Shown piece after piece: positions 1-11,265 of a stretch of DNA of 64,000 nt (position 1 is the stretch's first letter; the number at the start of each line of letters is the position of its first letter). The notes under the pieces were generated by a model. The model made no database searches. It was given only the letters and a program-made list of their open reading frames with translations, and was not told the DNA's origin. Made by a program: the position numbers and the translations under genes. Source of the stretch: Galerina marginata (taxonomy: Eukaryota > Basidiomycota > Agaricomycetes > Agaricales > Galerinaceae); the NCBI GenBank assembly GCA_023014335.1, contig JAECYW010000014.1, positions 1,302,001-1,366,000 on the forward strand. The letters are read 5' to 3'.

Positions 1-649
1 TTAATTGGAATAGCTCGATCAACTGCTAAGCCTCGATATCCGCTCACCTGTTCTCCACAATGGACGCACCTGGGTTACCGACTACTGTATTACCGCTCGC
101 AGCACCAATACGTCCTACCCAAGTCTCAGTGTTTTCACTGGTACAAACGAGTAAGGATACGGCGCAATTCAACTACATCGTCATCAGCTAATCACGCAAC
201 TCAATTAGAGGTGACATCGCCCTCCTTTCGAATCTGAACATCGCGGTGCCCGACGCGCCTTGGTGTCTTCACAAATTATGGACGCATGGCCATACTGGTG
301 TTGTGCGGAGCCTCCTTTGGGATGAAGAAGTGAGTTTCCATCTATTCTATGGCAGTACTTACACTGATTGGACCTATAGAACCAAATTTTGGTATCCGGT
401 GGCGAAGATGGGAAGATCAACGCGTGGTCCTTCCCACCCGTCGAGCATGAAATATATGAAGACGGGGGTGATCAGGAATTTGAGGATGAATACGAAAATG
501 ATGGGATGGAAGTAGACGTCTCTCCTAAAGCACGCAAGCGCGAGCTTGACGGAAACAGCGATAGGGTACGTATTTCATTTTGAACATCATGTCACTGGGA
601 GCTCAATGAACATTACCGTCTGCAGAAAGGAAAGAGGACGAAGCGATAA
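1..649 (+). CDS. WDR89-like WD40-repeat protein, 3' part (cut by window edge)
   Basis: C-terminal part of a WD40 beta-propeller protein that resembles WDR89, a poorly characterised WD40 family; the molecular role is unknown. Exons are 14(or earlier)-150, 209-329, 380-565 and 626-649, joined by GT-AG introns of 50-60 nt, with the phase kept throughout. Visible motifs are FTGTNEGDIALL, HTGVVRSLLWDEE and the propeller blade ILVSGGEDGKINAWSF, followed by an acidic segment and a short basic end KGKRTKR before TAA at 647-649. The 5' end, and so most of the propeller, lies outside the window; the sequence before base 14 reads as the end of an intron (in-frame TAG, then AG). The family call rests on the TNEGDIALL and last-blade motifs and could also fit another small WD40 protein. 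Confidence 0.75.
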
Positions 650-1654
650 ACTTACAGTATCACACCTACGTCTGTCGAAACCATTTGTAGGCGGAATATA
701 GGGTCGTTGACGTTGATTAAAACGAAGTTTCTAGTGTGTTATCTAATCCTGCATCGCCCGGAAGAAAGTATGTGGACTTAGAAGTAAGCAGTTTGTCGGG
801 GAGTCTTGAACTTTGTCGATTGGAGGATATTGGGCATCTGCATAAATAAGGCCATTAACATATCAAAAAGTCGATCTTTCGCTTTTCTGGACGACGTGGA
901 ATCCATGGAATAATATCTGATTGATAAGGTAAAATTGCTGTCTACACTGTGATGCTGGTTCTGATGCTGTCTATGCTGAAGTGTGTGGGTTGAAATTGCT
1001 TGAGAATAGGATTAGTGGAGTTGGCGACCTAGGCCAGGCTGGGTTGAATATAACAGATGGGTAACGTGCTTTGAATGGGATGGATGAGACAAAGGGTAGG
1101 ACGTGATGTGATGTTGGCAAGTTAAGAGGTGGGTGATAACGAACTGATGATAAGTATACAAAATTCTTTTGAAAGGAACTTGAACTAGGATGACATTTAT
1201 ACTACTGGGGGAGGTTGTATCGCTGGAAAGCAAGCGAGGCTGGAAAATTAAATCTTCACAGGCGGAGGGGATGAGCCCCAGAAAGGGCGTTGGCACGCCG
1301 GCTGATGCGGCCTTAGGGAAGGCCGAAAATATGTTCGAAGATGTCGAAGATGGGCAAGAGACATGGTTTGGAGGACAGGCTGGTTCGAGATTGCTGGTAA
1401 CGCGGCTTCGTTCTACGAAAGCCAGGTCTGGACTTGGTGGTCTTTTTCTGTGAGTCAAAGGCGAGATAATTTGTATGACTGAGAAGGTCGAGTTCCCGCC
1501 AGCGAGATCAATGTGGTAGCGTTTCGGACTTGCCGAGAGTAATTTCGAAGCGATAGTAGCAAGTTTTTGGGCACATGTGTGAAATGTGAGGCATTGCCAT
1601 AATAGCTCTGGACAGGCGACGGGAAAATGGCGGATTGAGCGACTGTGTCCCTAT
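650..1654. other. Intergenic, no gene recognised
   Basis: This holds the 3' flank of the WDR89-like gene and the 3' flank of the first caspase gene, which converge here. Open frames on the minus strand at 1012-1458 and 1455-1706 show no family resemblance and no convincing splice structure. No RNA gene or repeat was seen. Confidence 0.5.
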
Positions 1655-3785
1655 TTAGGGCAACCCATGCAACGACCTGAAAAAGTTGCATATACCAGTC
1701 CACCACCCAAATGGATCGTAAATGGGTGGTGGATTGAGGTCCGAGAATGATACGCTCTTCGTGTTACCTTTGAAGGGTACAAGTGAACGGGGCATGCAAG
1801 GTTTCTAGGATGATCAAGTATTAGTAGGGAAGATTACCGTAAACTTCAATACTTACGATGGGTAGTTTTGCTGGCTTAGAGATTAAAAATTCTCTAGGCG
1901 TCTGAAAAGAGGGAGTAGGAGGAAGGTTTTGAATATTGGAAGACCGGTACGTCATGGATCTGGAGATGGTCGCCCAAGGTCCTTTTAGGTGGTCAGGGAC
2001 ATAAGGAGCTGAGCGAAAGGATTTGTCGTCGTATAATGTGTGCAGTGGTTGAGTAGAAAGTAAGATCGACAAAGACAAAAGGCCTTCCGTGGTTGATGGA
2101 ATGACAAGGGGAGGAGATCCACCGGAACCATAGCCGATGGTGAGAACACCTCCATTCTTTTTCAAGGGTGCATCCAGCTTAGATCGACTACAAGCTGGCC
2201 GATACCATGTATCTGCGAGACAATGAGGTTTTGTGAACTCTACGAGATCGAAACTAGCTTACCGGACTTCAATCCGTCGCATTCATCACCATATTGCACG
2301 GTCGGGTACAGGTCATACGAGCTGTTATTGGTCAGCTTTAGTCCGTAGCGGGACCCTGGCTGGAGGGAAAAGGAGTCGTCTTCGTATGGAACAGCGGTCG
2401 CAGGAAGAATTTCCGCGGTCGGAGAACCAGGAAACTTGGACCGAGACTGTTGCAATTGGAATATTTCAACTTGTACGTGCTTTGTTAAGGAGGGAAAATA
2501 TGCAGTCGCATTCTGGCGAGGTTTGCGGCTTCCTTTATTGATCCGGATGGCCAAAGAGTTGCCAGCTAATTGGAAGGCGGTAGGAGGGGGACACATAATG
2601 GAATAATACGAGCCGACTTCTTCAATGGTTAATGTTCCGACGGGTTCCGAACAATCAATGTCTAAGTGAACGGCGAACTGGTCTCCAGCGACCAAACCGT
2701 GCACGGCGCCACCGTTTATAATATACGCGAATGCACCGTTCTTCGATTTCCGTATGAAGGCAGGAATAAAATATTCGATTAGAGGCGGCGAGGTTGTGGT
2801 AAATATGAATGCATCTTGGTTGAAACCTTCGATATGGGGGGTTTGCCTAAAGATAGTACGTCAATAAATTGATACTTCTGACAGATGAATTATACACCGT
2901 ACTTGTCAAGTTCCATCTGCATGATGATATCAGAATATCGCAACTTATCAATCTGGCTGTCTCTCAAGCGGTCCAGCAATGCGACTGTGAAGACACCGCG
3001 GCCTTCGGACTCCCATGCTTGGCCAGACGACTCACATGCCGAAAGAAGAACATGAGATCGCTGCCCCACATTGGTAGGATGTAAGGACCATAAATTTGCG
3101 TCCAGCTTTTCTTGAAATTTGAAATTAAGAGGAAGAGGTGCGTAGCGCACAGACTCAGACGGGTCATTGAGTGACCTCGTTCCAGAGGCAGAATGGCACG
3201 AGTCCATTATAACGACCTTAAATAAACTACATTAGTGGACAAATACATACAGTAAAAATTGAGTGATAACTCACAATATTATTGCCTTTTTTCAGCGCAA
3301 TTGCATCGAGCAACGCACCAAATGTACGATCTGGAATAGGCGCAACTATTTCTCCTCCTGATTCACAGCACGCGTCATAAGGTACAACCATTTGAATATT
3401 GGCATTCCGACCTCCGGCTTCCCAGTCTAGTGGTGCAGCTGCTTCGCTGCCATGGCCGGCATAAAAAATTATGATCGGATCCCCATAACGAATACGAGGG
3501 TCATTTGCGAGACGGTGAAGTTCTTGGAGGATACCATGTCGCGTGGCTGAGTCATTTTCGAGAACTGTGATATGGTCTTGAGGAACCTTTAGCTGGTCCC
3601 GAAAATAACCCGCAACCTCTCGTGCATCCGCAACTGCACCGCGGAGAGGGGGGATGGCGTTCGATTGATAGTTGTTGATACCTACGCATAGGACGAACCC
3701 GTGCTTGCTGCAAAAGTAGTGCTTAGGATGATAAGCTTAAAAGTAGATTTATGAAAGACACGAACACCAGAGTCGTGCAAGCCAT
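1655..3785 (-). CDS. Caspase-domain (peptidase C14) protein, copy 1 of 5
   Basis: Predicted caspase/metacaspase-like cysteine peptidase of about 618 aa in six exons: 3766-3785, 3275-3707, 2903-3216, 2263-2846, 1857-2212 and 1655-1804. Start ATG 3785-3783 was chosen because a tiny first exon ending in phase 2 before a gttcgt donor is conserved in its siblings. The N-terminal ~250 residues carry the caspase fold: GFVLCVGIN, PLRGAVADAR, catalytic His in FYAGHGSE, substrate-loop NANIQMVVPYDA, and catalytic Cys in MDSCHSASG, so both dyad residues are present. The remaining half is a basidiomycete-type C-terminal region with NGGAVHGLVAGDQF and LTNNSSYDLYPTV, then a last exon starting KPCMPRSLVPF. 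It is head-to-head with copy 2 (about 1.1 kb apart). The substrate is unknown; roles in cell death or allorecognition are inferred from the wider family only. Confidence 0.85.
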
Positions 3786-4869
3786 CTTGGCTCAAGGCAG
3801 TGTATCGAAAACGTGTGAGGGTGGTGAATACTGGGGCATTTGGAGACCATGGCCGACAGAATTAAGTTATATGCGTGCCTACGCGATACACGCTTAAGCC
3901 TCATGTTATGTGGGGGGGCGGAGGGCATGGTTAGTATCCATATTTGGTGTTATGCCGTACCACTGACCAGTCCGCAGCCTTCATGGCTCGGCTTTCTCAC
4001 GCCGAGTCTATGTCTCTACATCCTCAACCGTGGAAGCTGGTGCAGCTCGGAAAATAAATGCCTTACCGTAATCCATTGCTTCTAGTTGCTCACTGGCGTA
4101 TCAGGTTTTTCCTATACTCTTGTCCTTTGGAGGCAGAGCAGTATTGATGTTTCGTAGCTGAGTTGTTCAACGGTCTCAATTAAAATTAATTATGGCTAAT
4201 TAATGTTGAATTAATGGCGTAGAGACCGCTCAGGTAGCTCCGTGATTCGCCATCGACTCTGGCCTCACATTGAGGTCTTCCTTGTCCGTTAGTGACTCAC
4301 ACTGACAGCTAACTTAGATGTCAACCAGACCACTTCAACTTAGATATCAAACAGGCCACTAAGTCAGCTGTAATCTAACGGTTTGTACCCGAAGCCCGGT
4401 GCAAAAATAAGCTGAAGGTCTTCCGAAGACAGAAAAGTAACTCTCGCCGCTCGGCCTTCGACCGATTTCCGCAACGTGCCAGCTTATTGTCTTTGCTTGC
4501 GTTGGGCTTTCCTTGTCCCAGCTTCGGACAATGGATAACAAGCCAATAAGAAATCTTTGAACTTGAATTTCCTGGCTGGGGATGGCAGTACGAGTAGCCC
4601 AACAAGTATGATGTTGCGTTCGCTTCTAAATAATTATAAGAATCTTGGGTTTTCCAAAGGTTTTGTTTTTCCAATGTGGTGAGGGTTCAGGTATATGCCC
4701 AAAATCGATTACCGGACAAAGCAAGGACAAAGGGTCCGGCGAACAGCCCATTAATTTATTGATACGCAACGAGGCTTCCGCGTGTCCTTATGATATACTT
4801 GGTTATAATCTTGTTCCATGCCTTCAATCTTCCCGGTCTCCACTCTCGACATTGCCTCAGTTGCGAAAG
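3786..4869. promoter_or_regulatory. Divergent intergenic region between caspase copies 1 and 2
   Basis: About 1.1 kb upstream of two head-to-head caspase genes, so it should hold both promoters. It contains an AT-rich stretch (4175-4215) flanked by inverted GGTCTC/GAGACC words and a short imperfect direct repeat at about 4314-4362 (CTTAGAT.TCAA pairs). No coding potential was recognised. Confidence 0.4.
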
Positions 4870-7246
4870 ATGGACGGATCTACAACGTCGGTACATTCTT
4901 TAAATATCTGTTTTCTACCTAAACATTGGTTTTCAGCCACCTTTTCGGTCTGCTCATCGGTATAAACGCATACAAATCGAGTGCTTTCCCATCTCTCCGT
5001 GGCGCAGTGGCCGACGCTCGAGCAGTTGCGGCCTATCTCCAGGACCAATTGAACGTTCCTAAGGATCACCTTACGATTCTAGAAAACGAGTCAGCGACGC
5101 GGGCAGCTATTCTCAAACAGCTCCGGTGCCTCGCCACTGACGCTCGCATTCGGCGTGGAGATCTAATCATAATCTTCTATGCCGGCTACGGTAGTGAAAC
5201 GGCAGCACCTCTCGGTTGGGAAGCCGGGGGTCAAAATGCCAACATCCAGCTCACCTTGCCCTATGATGCGTGTTGCGAATCAGGAGAAGAGGTGGTGGCG
5301 CCTATTCTGGATTGTACTTTCGGCGTATTACTCTCGGCGATCGCCCAGGAAAAAGGCGATAACATTGTGAGCCTCTCAATTCTAAAATCAGAGTTAGGGA
5401 TGACAGATGGTTGATTCAAGGTTGTTATCATGGACTCCTGTCGTTCGGCTTCTGGGTTGAGGGCATTCAATGAGTCATCCGACCTTGTGCGTTGTGTGCC
5501 TCTTCCTCCTTCCTTCCGATTTCTAGGAAGCCCAGACGCAGGTATTGGGTCTTCATATCCTATCAATAATAGTCTGCGATCGCATGTCCGTCTCTCAGCC
5601 TGCGGACCGTCTGACCAAGCCTGGGAAGCTGACGGTCGTGGCGTGTTTACTGTCGCGTTGCTGAACTTCTTGAAAGATAATCATGAGCAGGACAATAAGC
5701 TAAGGTATTGTGATATAGTGATGCAGATGGACATCGACCCCAAGTGTGTGTATATTTCAGCTGGGGAAGTTTTACTGACATATTATCTTCAGGCAAAGCC
5801 CCTGTTGCGAAGGTCTCAATCGAGAGAGGTTTATATTCACCACAATCTCGCCCTCTCCAATCGAATATTTTATTCCTGCATACACTCGGACATCGAAGAA
5901 TGGTTCATTTGCATATTTTCTCAATGGTGGCACTGCCCACGGTTTGGTCATCGGAGACGAATTTGGTATATATTCTGACATGGACTCTCCGGAACCCGAA
6001 GGGACATTGGTCGTTGACGAAGTCGGGTCATTTTATTCCATTTTGCGGTATGGTGGAAAAGGCATTCCCATCACTGGTAACGCCATTGCCCTCTGTACCA
6101 AGCAAGGGAAGTGCCGACCTTTCCGAATACACAGTCGCTCCCACTTCTCTGGCACGGTTCTCGACATCCCCTCCCTTCTGGACAGTTCCAAAGACTTTTC
6201 AAATTTCGTTGTCGCCAGTTCTCTGGAAGAGTGCGATCTTGACGTCTCCGTGGAAGACCCTCATACCGTTTTCCGTCTCAGGAACATTAGAGGGGCTGAG
6301 TGTCTCTGTGTCCAACCTACGTCGGAGGATCTAGCACGTATCCTGAAAGCATCGTCGCGATTCTTTTCCGAGTTGGATCACACTGCAGATTTTCCTGATA
6401 TAACACAGCACATAGAAGTTAAGATGTACGAATTCGCTCGTGCTCTCGCTTCGGATACCATCCCCCCCAAGCCCGTTCCATATGGAAGCGACTGCTTCGC
6501 ACTACGATCAGGGTACTCTTACTGCCTTCAGCTAACCAACAACAGTCCTTATGATTTGTATCCAACCGTGCATCATTTTGATCCAAAGGCCGAGTTTAAG
6601 TTTGGTATGTTCGCTTTGAATCTCAAGCGGTCTGCCAGAAACCTATGACTTCGCAGATACTTGGTACCGACCTGCCTGTACCCAATCCAGATTGCATGCA
6701 CCTCTGAAGAAAAGCGGAGGTTCGCTCACCATTGCCTATGGCTCTTCAATATCTCCCTTTGTTATTCCATTCACGGACAAGGAAGGTCTTGCCAACGTGT
6801 TCTTGAAGGTCTCGCTCTTCACCCGGCCCTTGGACCCATTCTATGAAAGCCAGTCATTCCGCTTTGCCCGTCACCTCCCCGAGACTCACAAAGGCCCCTG
6901 GGCGACAATCATCAAACGAGTACGCTACTGTTCTGTACAACAATCCCCTGACGGCGAGGAACTCTCCATTGATACTTCCTCTCTTAGACCAGGCCTTCGG
7001 GTAAGTATTTAATAATCTAATACCTGTGCCTTTATGGTGTTTGATGGCCTTTGCCAGAACACCGTGTCATCACATCCTCAACATGAACCGGAAACTAAGG
7101 TATCTTCAGGCCCAGAACACGGCGATCTGAAAACACAGGCGAGTGACCCCAGGGGTGACCGATCCAGTGCTGGACTTTTACTTCGTGTCTTTACAATATA
7201 CCTTTTTACATTCATATTTATCAATATCTATGAACACCTCGTATGA
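4870..7246 (+). CDS. Caspase-domain protein, copy 2 of 5; catalytic His replaced by Tyr, hydrophobic C-terminal tail
   Basis: Six exons, 4870-4886, 4937-5366, 5421-5743, 5793-6604, 6657-7000 and 7058-7246, encode about 704 aa. The caspase half has FGLLIGINAYKS, PSLRGAVADAR and the Cys motif MDSCRSASG, but the position of the catalytic His reads FYAGYGSE, i.e. Tyr. Known caspases need the His-Cys dyad, so this may be a pseudo-enzyme (inference). Exon 4 is 812 nt against 575-584 nt in copies 1, 4 and 5; the extra ~79 codons lie in the C-terminal region, after the conserved NGGTAHGLVIGDEF. The last exon is unlike those of copies 1, 4 and 5: it ends in a hydrophobic stretch with a short hydrophilic end, which suits a tail anchor. 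It converges on copy 3, which shares every one of these peculiarities. Confidence 0.85.
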
Positions 7247-7457
7247 ATATTTGTTTCACTATCCTCTGAGGTCTTTGCCTATGCTTCTTTTATTTGCTTT
7301 ATCCAATGCGGGATGAGTGGTGTGCGGGGCCAGCTGGTGTTGTTGCAACTCATGACAAAGAAAATTGTTTCAAGGCCATACATTAGAAACACTGGTCCAC
7401 TTAACCACCTTAAATTACTGCCTTTGAAGGTATTGCACAAGCACCCCTGTTCTCGGT
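7247..7457. other. 3' flank of caspase copy 2
   Basis: A short AT-rich region between the stop codon of caspase copy 2 and the end of the convergent open frame on the minus strand. No feature was recognised. Confidence 0.4.
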
Positions 7458-7994
7458 TTAGTTGTGAAGCTGAAGCTCAAGGACAGAATTGTGTTTTCGA
7501 AAAACCATCCGAGTCTTGTTGGCTCTTGGCAAGTAAAAGACACACAAGCTACGCAATTGGCCGTCGAGATGCATTATAGGTGGCAAGTAGAGAAGCATGG
7601 TGTTCCCATCATTAAGCTTTACAATCGGACTTTGAATCTGGGCGCCTGACCGACAGGCGCTTATCGTAGACTGATCTCCGAAGACCACGAAAGAACTCAT
7701 CCGATCGCGTTCCAGATCACGAGGCCTGAGCATAGTCGTAAAATACATCTTCCCGTCAAGTATCACTGCCGAAACCTTCCTCGACCTCGCTCTGCCACCG
7801 TCGTTTGGATTTATCCCAACACCTTCACGTAGCTCCGTCACCGCCAGATACGATCGAGGAGAGATCACATATCGAGGCGGGATTTTGCGCTCCATAAAGG
7901 TAAAGCCTAGGCGCCTATGAAAGGCACTGGGCGGACGGAAAGGCGACAAGCCGCGTGGAAGGCCCAAGGTTTGAAGAGCGGTGGTCATCATCAT
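7458..7994 (-). CDS. Hypothetical protein (178-aa open frame)
   Basis: An uninterrupted 178-codon frame between the two His-to-Tyr caspase genes, opening with three ATG codons (7994-7986). I do not recognise a family. Its composition is ordinary for a globular protein, with no obvious signal peptide or membrane helix. Upstream sequence on the same strand (7995-8330) has plausible splice signals (for example a gtaagt-type donor near 8175), so the true gene may begin further 5' with more exons and this frame may be only its last exon. A chance open frame or gene relic cannot be excluded. Confidence 0.35.
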   Translation of the reverse strand: MMMTTALQTLGLPRGLSPFRPPSAFHRRLGFTFMERKIPPRYVISPRSYLAVTELREGVGINPNDGGRARSRKVSAVILDGKMYFTTMLRPRDLERDRMSSFVVFGDQSTISACRSGAQIQSPIVKLNDGNTMLLYLPPIMHLDGQLRSLCVFYLPRANKTRMVFRKHNSVLELQLHN

Positions 7995-8393
7995 ACCGAT
8001 ACATGCTCCAGTCGTCAGTAGATAAGGTAGATGGAAGGGAGCTGAATAGGCGGATTAGTGCAGAGGAGTCGATATCGCATACGAAAATCGATCGACGTAT
8101 CTTTGTTTCCATTCAAGTTGTGAGCTCCAAAATTGCCTTGTTAATGAAAGTACTCGGTATGATAAACACTTACCTCTACGCCCCACATCCACATAATTTC
8201 GATTCCCCGTACGCGTACGACGGTATTGCGCGTTAATTCTATTTCCTGGACTCGCTGCCTTCACAGGATTAGATCCAACAATCACAAGCTATTCTAATTC
8301 TATTGACATCTTGCACAACTCCTTCGCCTACAGTAGAAAAGCAGCGAGCCAAACGCCTCAATGGTCGGTGAAGCGGGTATCCACATCATGGAT
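7995..8393. other. Intergenic or possible 5' exons of the 7458-7994 gene
   Basis: No independent gene was seen. Minus-strand frames at 7915-8112 and 8055-8285 could be upstream exons of the hypothetical gene to the left, but no intron chain could be fixed with confidence. Confidence 0.3.
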
Positions 8394-10932
8394 TTATAAA
8401 TAATAAATCCATATAAAGATACAAAAGTATATTGAAAAGACACGAAGTAAAAGTGACCTTAGTCCAACGTTGGAGCGGCCGTCTCTGGGGTCAATCAGGC
8501 GGGCTTGCAAATCGTCGGTTTCAGAGTCTGAAGGTGCCTTAGTCTCTGATTCATGTATAGGACGCATAAAAGCGTTTTGGTTCTTTTCTTCGGATAACCC
8601 TTGCTTGGAATCATGGGGAAATATTGGTGGAGATCCTTGACTTGACGGCGGTGGTTCAGTAACGGGTGATTGGTCACTCATCTCTGTATCATTGTCCAGT
8701 ATATCCGAAGCCCGGCCATCAGTGTTCTAACAGAGGACGTTAACCTCATAGAATCCGATATTAGATTATTGAATACTTACCCGAAGACCTTGCCTAAGAG
8801 AGAAAGCGTCGATAGTGGGATTCTCACCATCAAGAGGATGGGCGTTTTGCCCAGAATAGAGGTAGAGAATGCGTTTGGTGACTGTTGCCCAGGGGCTTTT
8901 GTGCGTCTCAGGTAGACGACGAGCGAATCGGAATATCTCGCCTTCATAGAATGGGTCCAGGGGCCGGGTGAAGAGCGAGATCTTTAAGAACACAAGGCGT
9001 TGTCTCGACACGGACGGGACATCATCAGGTAGTGTGGAGGAATCATAGGATATGGTCAGGGAACCTCCGTCCTTCTTCAACGGCGCATCCAGCGCGGATC
9101 GGGTGCAGGCAGGTTGACACAAAGTATCTGCGAAATCATAGGTTTGTGACCGAACACTTGAGATTTGAAGCAAACATACCAAACTTAAACTCATTTCTTG
9201 GATCAAAGATTTGAACAGTCGGATACAGATCATAAGAACTGTCGTTCGTCAGTTGAAGGCCGTAAGAGCACCCTTGTCGCAGTGTAAAAAAGTCCATGTC
9301 ATATGGAACAGGATTCCAAGGAAGGTGCTCAGCCATTGGAGCACCGGTGAGCTCAGTGAATTGGTACATCTCAGCTCGTACGTGCTGTGTTATATTTGGG
9401 AAATCTGCACTGCGATTCAGCTCGCAAATGAATTGCCACGATGTTTTAAGGATACGCCCCAGCTCCTCGGCAGTTGGTTCAATATAAAAACATTGGGCAT
9501 CCTTAATGTTCCTGAGCTGGAAGACAGTATGAGCGTCCTCCACGTAGACTGCAATATCGCATTCTTCCGGGGCACTGACGACGGCGAAAGTTGAAAAATC
9601 ATCGGAACTGCGCAAAAGAGAGGGGATGTCCAGGACTTTGCTCCGGGAGCAACTGTATATCCGGAATGGTGGGTGCTTTGCTTGCTTGACTCGAACGGCG
9701 ACCGCATTGCCAGCGATAGGAATGGCATTTCCGGTAAGTCGCAAAATGGAACAAAATGAGGCAACTTCGTGAACGACCAGAGTCCCTACAGGTATCGGAT
9801 AATCCATTTCAGGATAAATACCAATTTCGTCTCCGATGACCAAACCGTGGGCAGCACCACCATTCAGAGCATATGCAAAAGGACCATTTTTCGAGGTCCT
9901 CGTATACGCAGGAATAAAGTAATCGATGGAAGGAGGCGATGTTATGGTAAATATATGTCTCTCCCGATTAAGGCCATCACAATGGGGGTTTTGCCTGAAG
10001 ATAATGTGTCAATGAAATAATACTATTCCAAATGAACAATACACACCTGCGATCAATATCCATCTGCATGACAATGTCACAATACCGCAGCTTGTTGATT
10101 TGTTCATGATTATCTTTCAAGAATTTTAGCAGCGCGACTGTGAATACACCGCCAGCGTCGGTTTCCCATGCTTGGCCAAACGGTCCACAGGCAGATAGAA
10201 GAACGTGCGATCGTAGACCGCCATTAGTAGGAAATGAGGACCATATTTCGGCATCCTGGCTTGCTAGATAGTGGAAGTCGGAAGGAAGAGGCACATAGCG
10301 CGCAAAGTCGGATGACTCATTGAATGCACTAATTCCAGAAGCAGAATGACAAGAGTCCATTATAACGACCTTAGATTAAGCATTTATAATTCAGAAATGT
10401 TGTTTTAAAAAATCGGTGTTTTGTGGCCACTCACGATATTATTGCCTTTTTCCTGCGCGATTGCTGAGAGTAATGCGCTGAGAGTACGATCCGAGATAGG
10501 TCCAACGAGCTCGTCTCCTGAATTGCAACACGCATCATACGGCAAAGTGAGTCGAATGTTGGCTCGTTGATCCCCAACTCCCCAGCCGAAAGGTGCTACC
10601 GTTTCACTGCCGTAACCGGCATAGAAAATAATTATTGGAGTTCCACGTTGGATGCGAGGGTCAGTCGCAAGGCACCGAAGCTGACTGAGAATAGCTGCCC
10701 GCGTCGCTGATTCATTTTCTAGAATCGTGAGATGATCCTTAGGAACGTTCAATTGGTCCTGAAGATAGGTCGCAATAGCTCGAGTGTCGGCCACTGCACC
10801 ACGGAGAGACGGGAAAGCGTTCGATTTGTATGTGTTTATACCTATGAGTAGACCGAACAAATGGCTGGAAATCAATTTTTAAGTGGGGAATATATATGAA
10901 AAGGGAAATGCGAACGTCGCAGATACCTCCAT
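8394..10932 (-). CDS. Caspase-domain protein, copy 3 of 5; catalytic His replaced by Tyr, hydrophobic C-terminal tail
   Basis: Sister of copy 2 in opposite orientation. Exons 10916-10932, 10435-10864, 10047-10369, 9180-9994, 8781-9127 and 8394-8726 encode about 754 aa; the first three exon lengths (17, 430 and 323 nt) are identical to copy 2. Motifs are FGLLIGINTYKS, FYAGYGSE (Tyr where His is expected) and MDSCHSASG. Exon 4 (815 nt) has the long C-terminal insertion shared only with copy 2. The last exon is a Pro/Ser/acid-rich linker ending in a strongly hydrophobic stretch that runs almost to the stop codon, a candidate tail anchor. A second caspase-like protein that lost the same His and kept an intact frame points to selection on a non-proteolytic form rather than decay, though shared ancestry with copy 2 explains the common change. 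Confidence 0.85.
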
Positions 10933-11265
10933 CGTTTGAAATTGAGGCAATATTGAGCAACACCGGAAATGTTGGATCGAGCGAGTCGCCCGACTCGCCG
11001 TTGAGCTCTTGATGCTCAGACCGTGAGACAATAATCACGTGCTATTTCGTCATCTATAAAACTCTAGGCCTGTCTAGACTCTGACCTACGTAATGCTTTA
11101 ACTTTGGCCAGTTGACTTCAAGCGCAGGTTCAAGTTCATCACAGAGTTTGCATCACTGCTGCGATGATATCACCACCCGATGTGAGCTGTTTGAAGATAG
11201 GAGCCACCGGTTTAAAACCCAGCCGTATGCAGACTTTTTCAACCCCACGGGGAAGATCCTGAGGG
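10933..11265. promoter_or_regulatory. Head-to-head promoter region of caspase copies 3 and 4
   Basis: 333 bp separate the start codons of copy 3 (minus) and copy 4 (plus), so both promoters must lie here or overlap the genes. No specific element was recognised. Confidence 0.45.

Noticed and set aside
1012..1706. Minus-strand open frames downstream of caspase copy 1
   Set aside because: No family motif or splice logic; 1455-1706 overlaps the true last exon in another frame.
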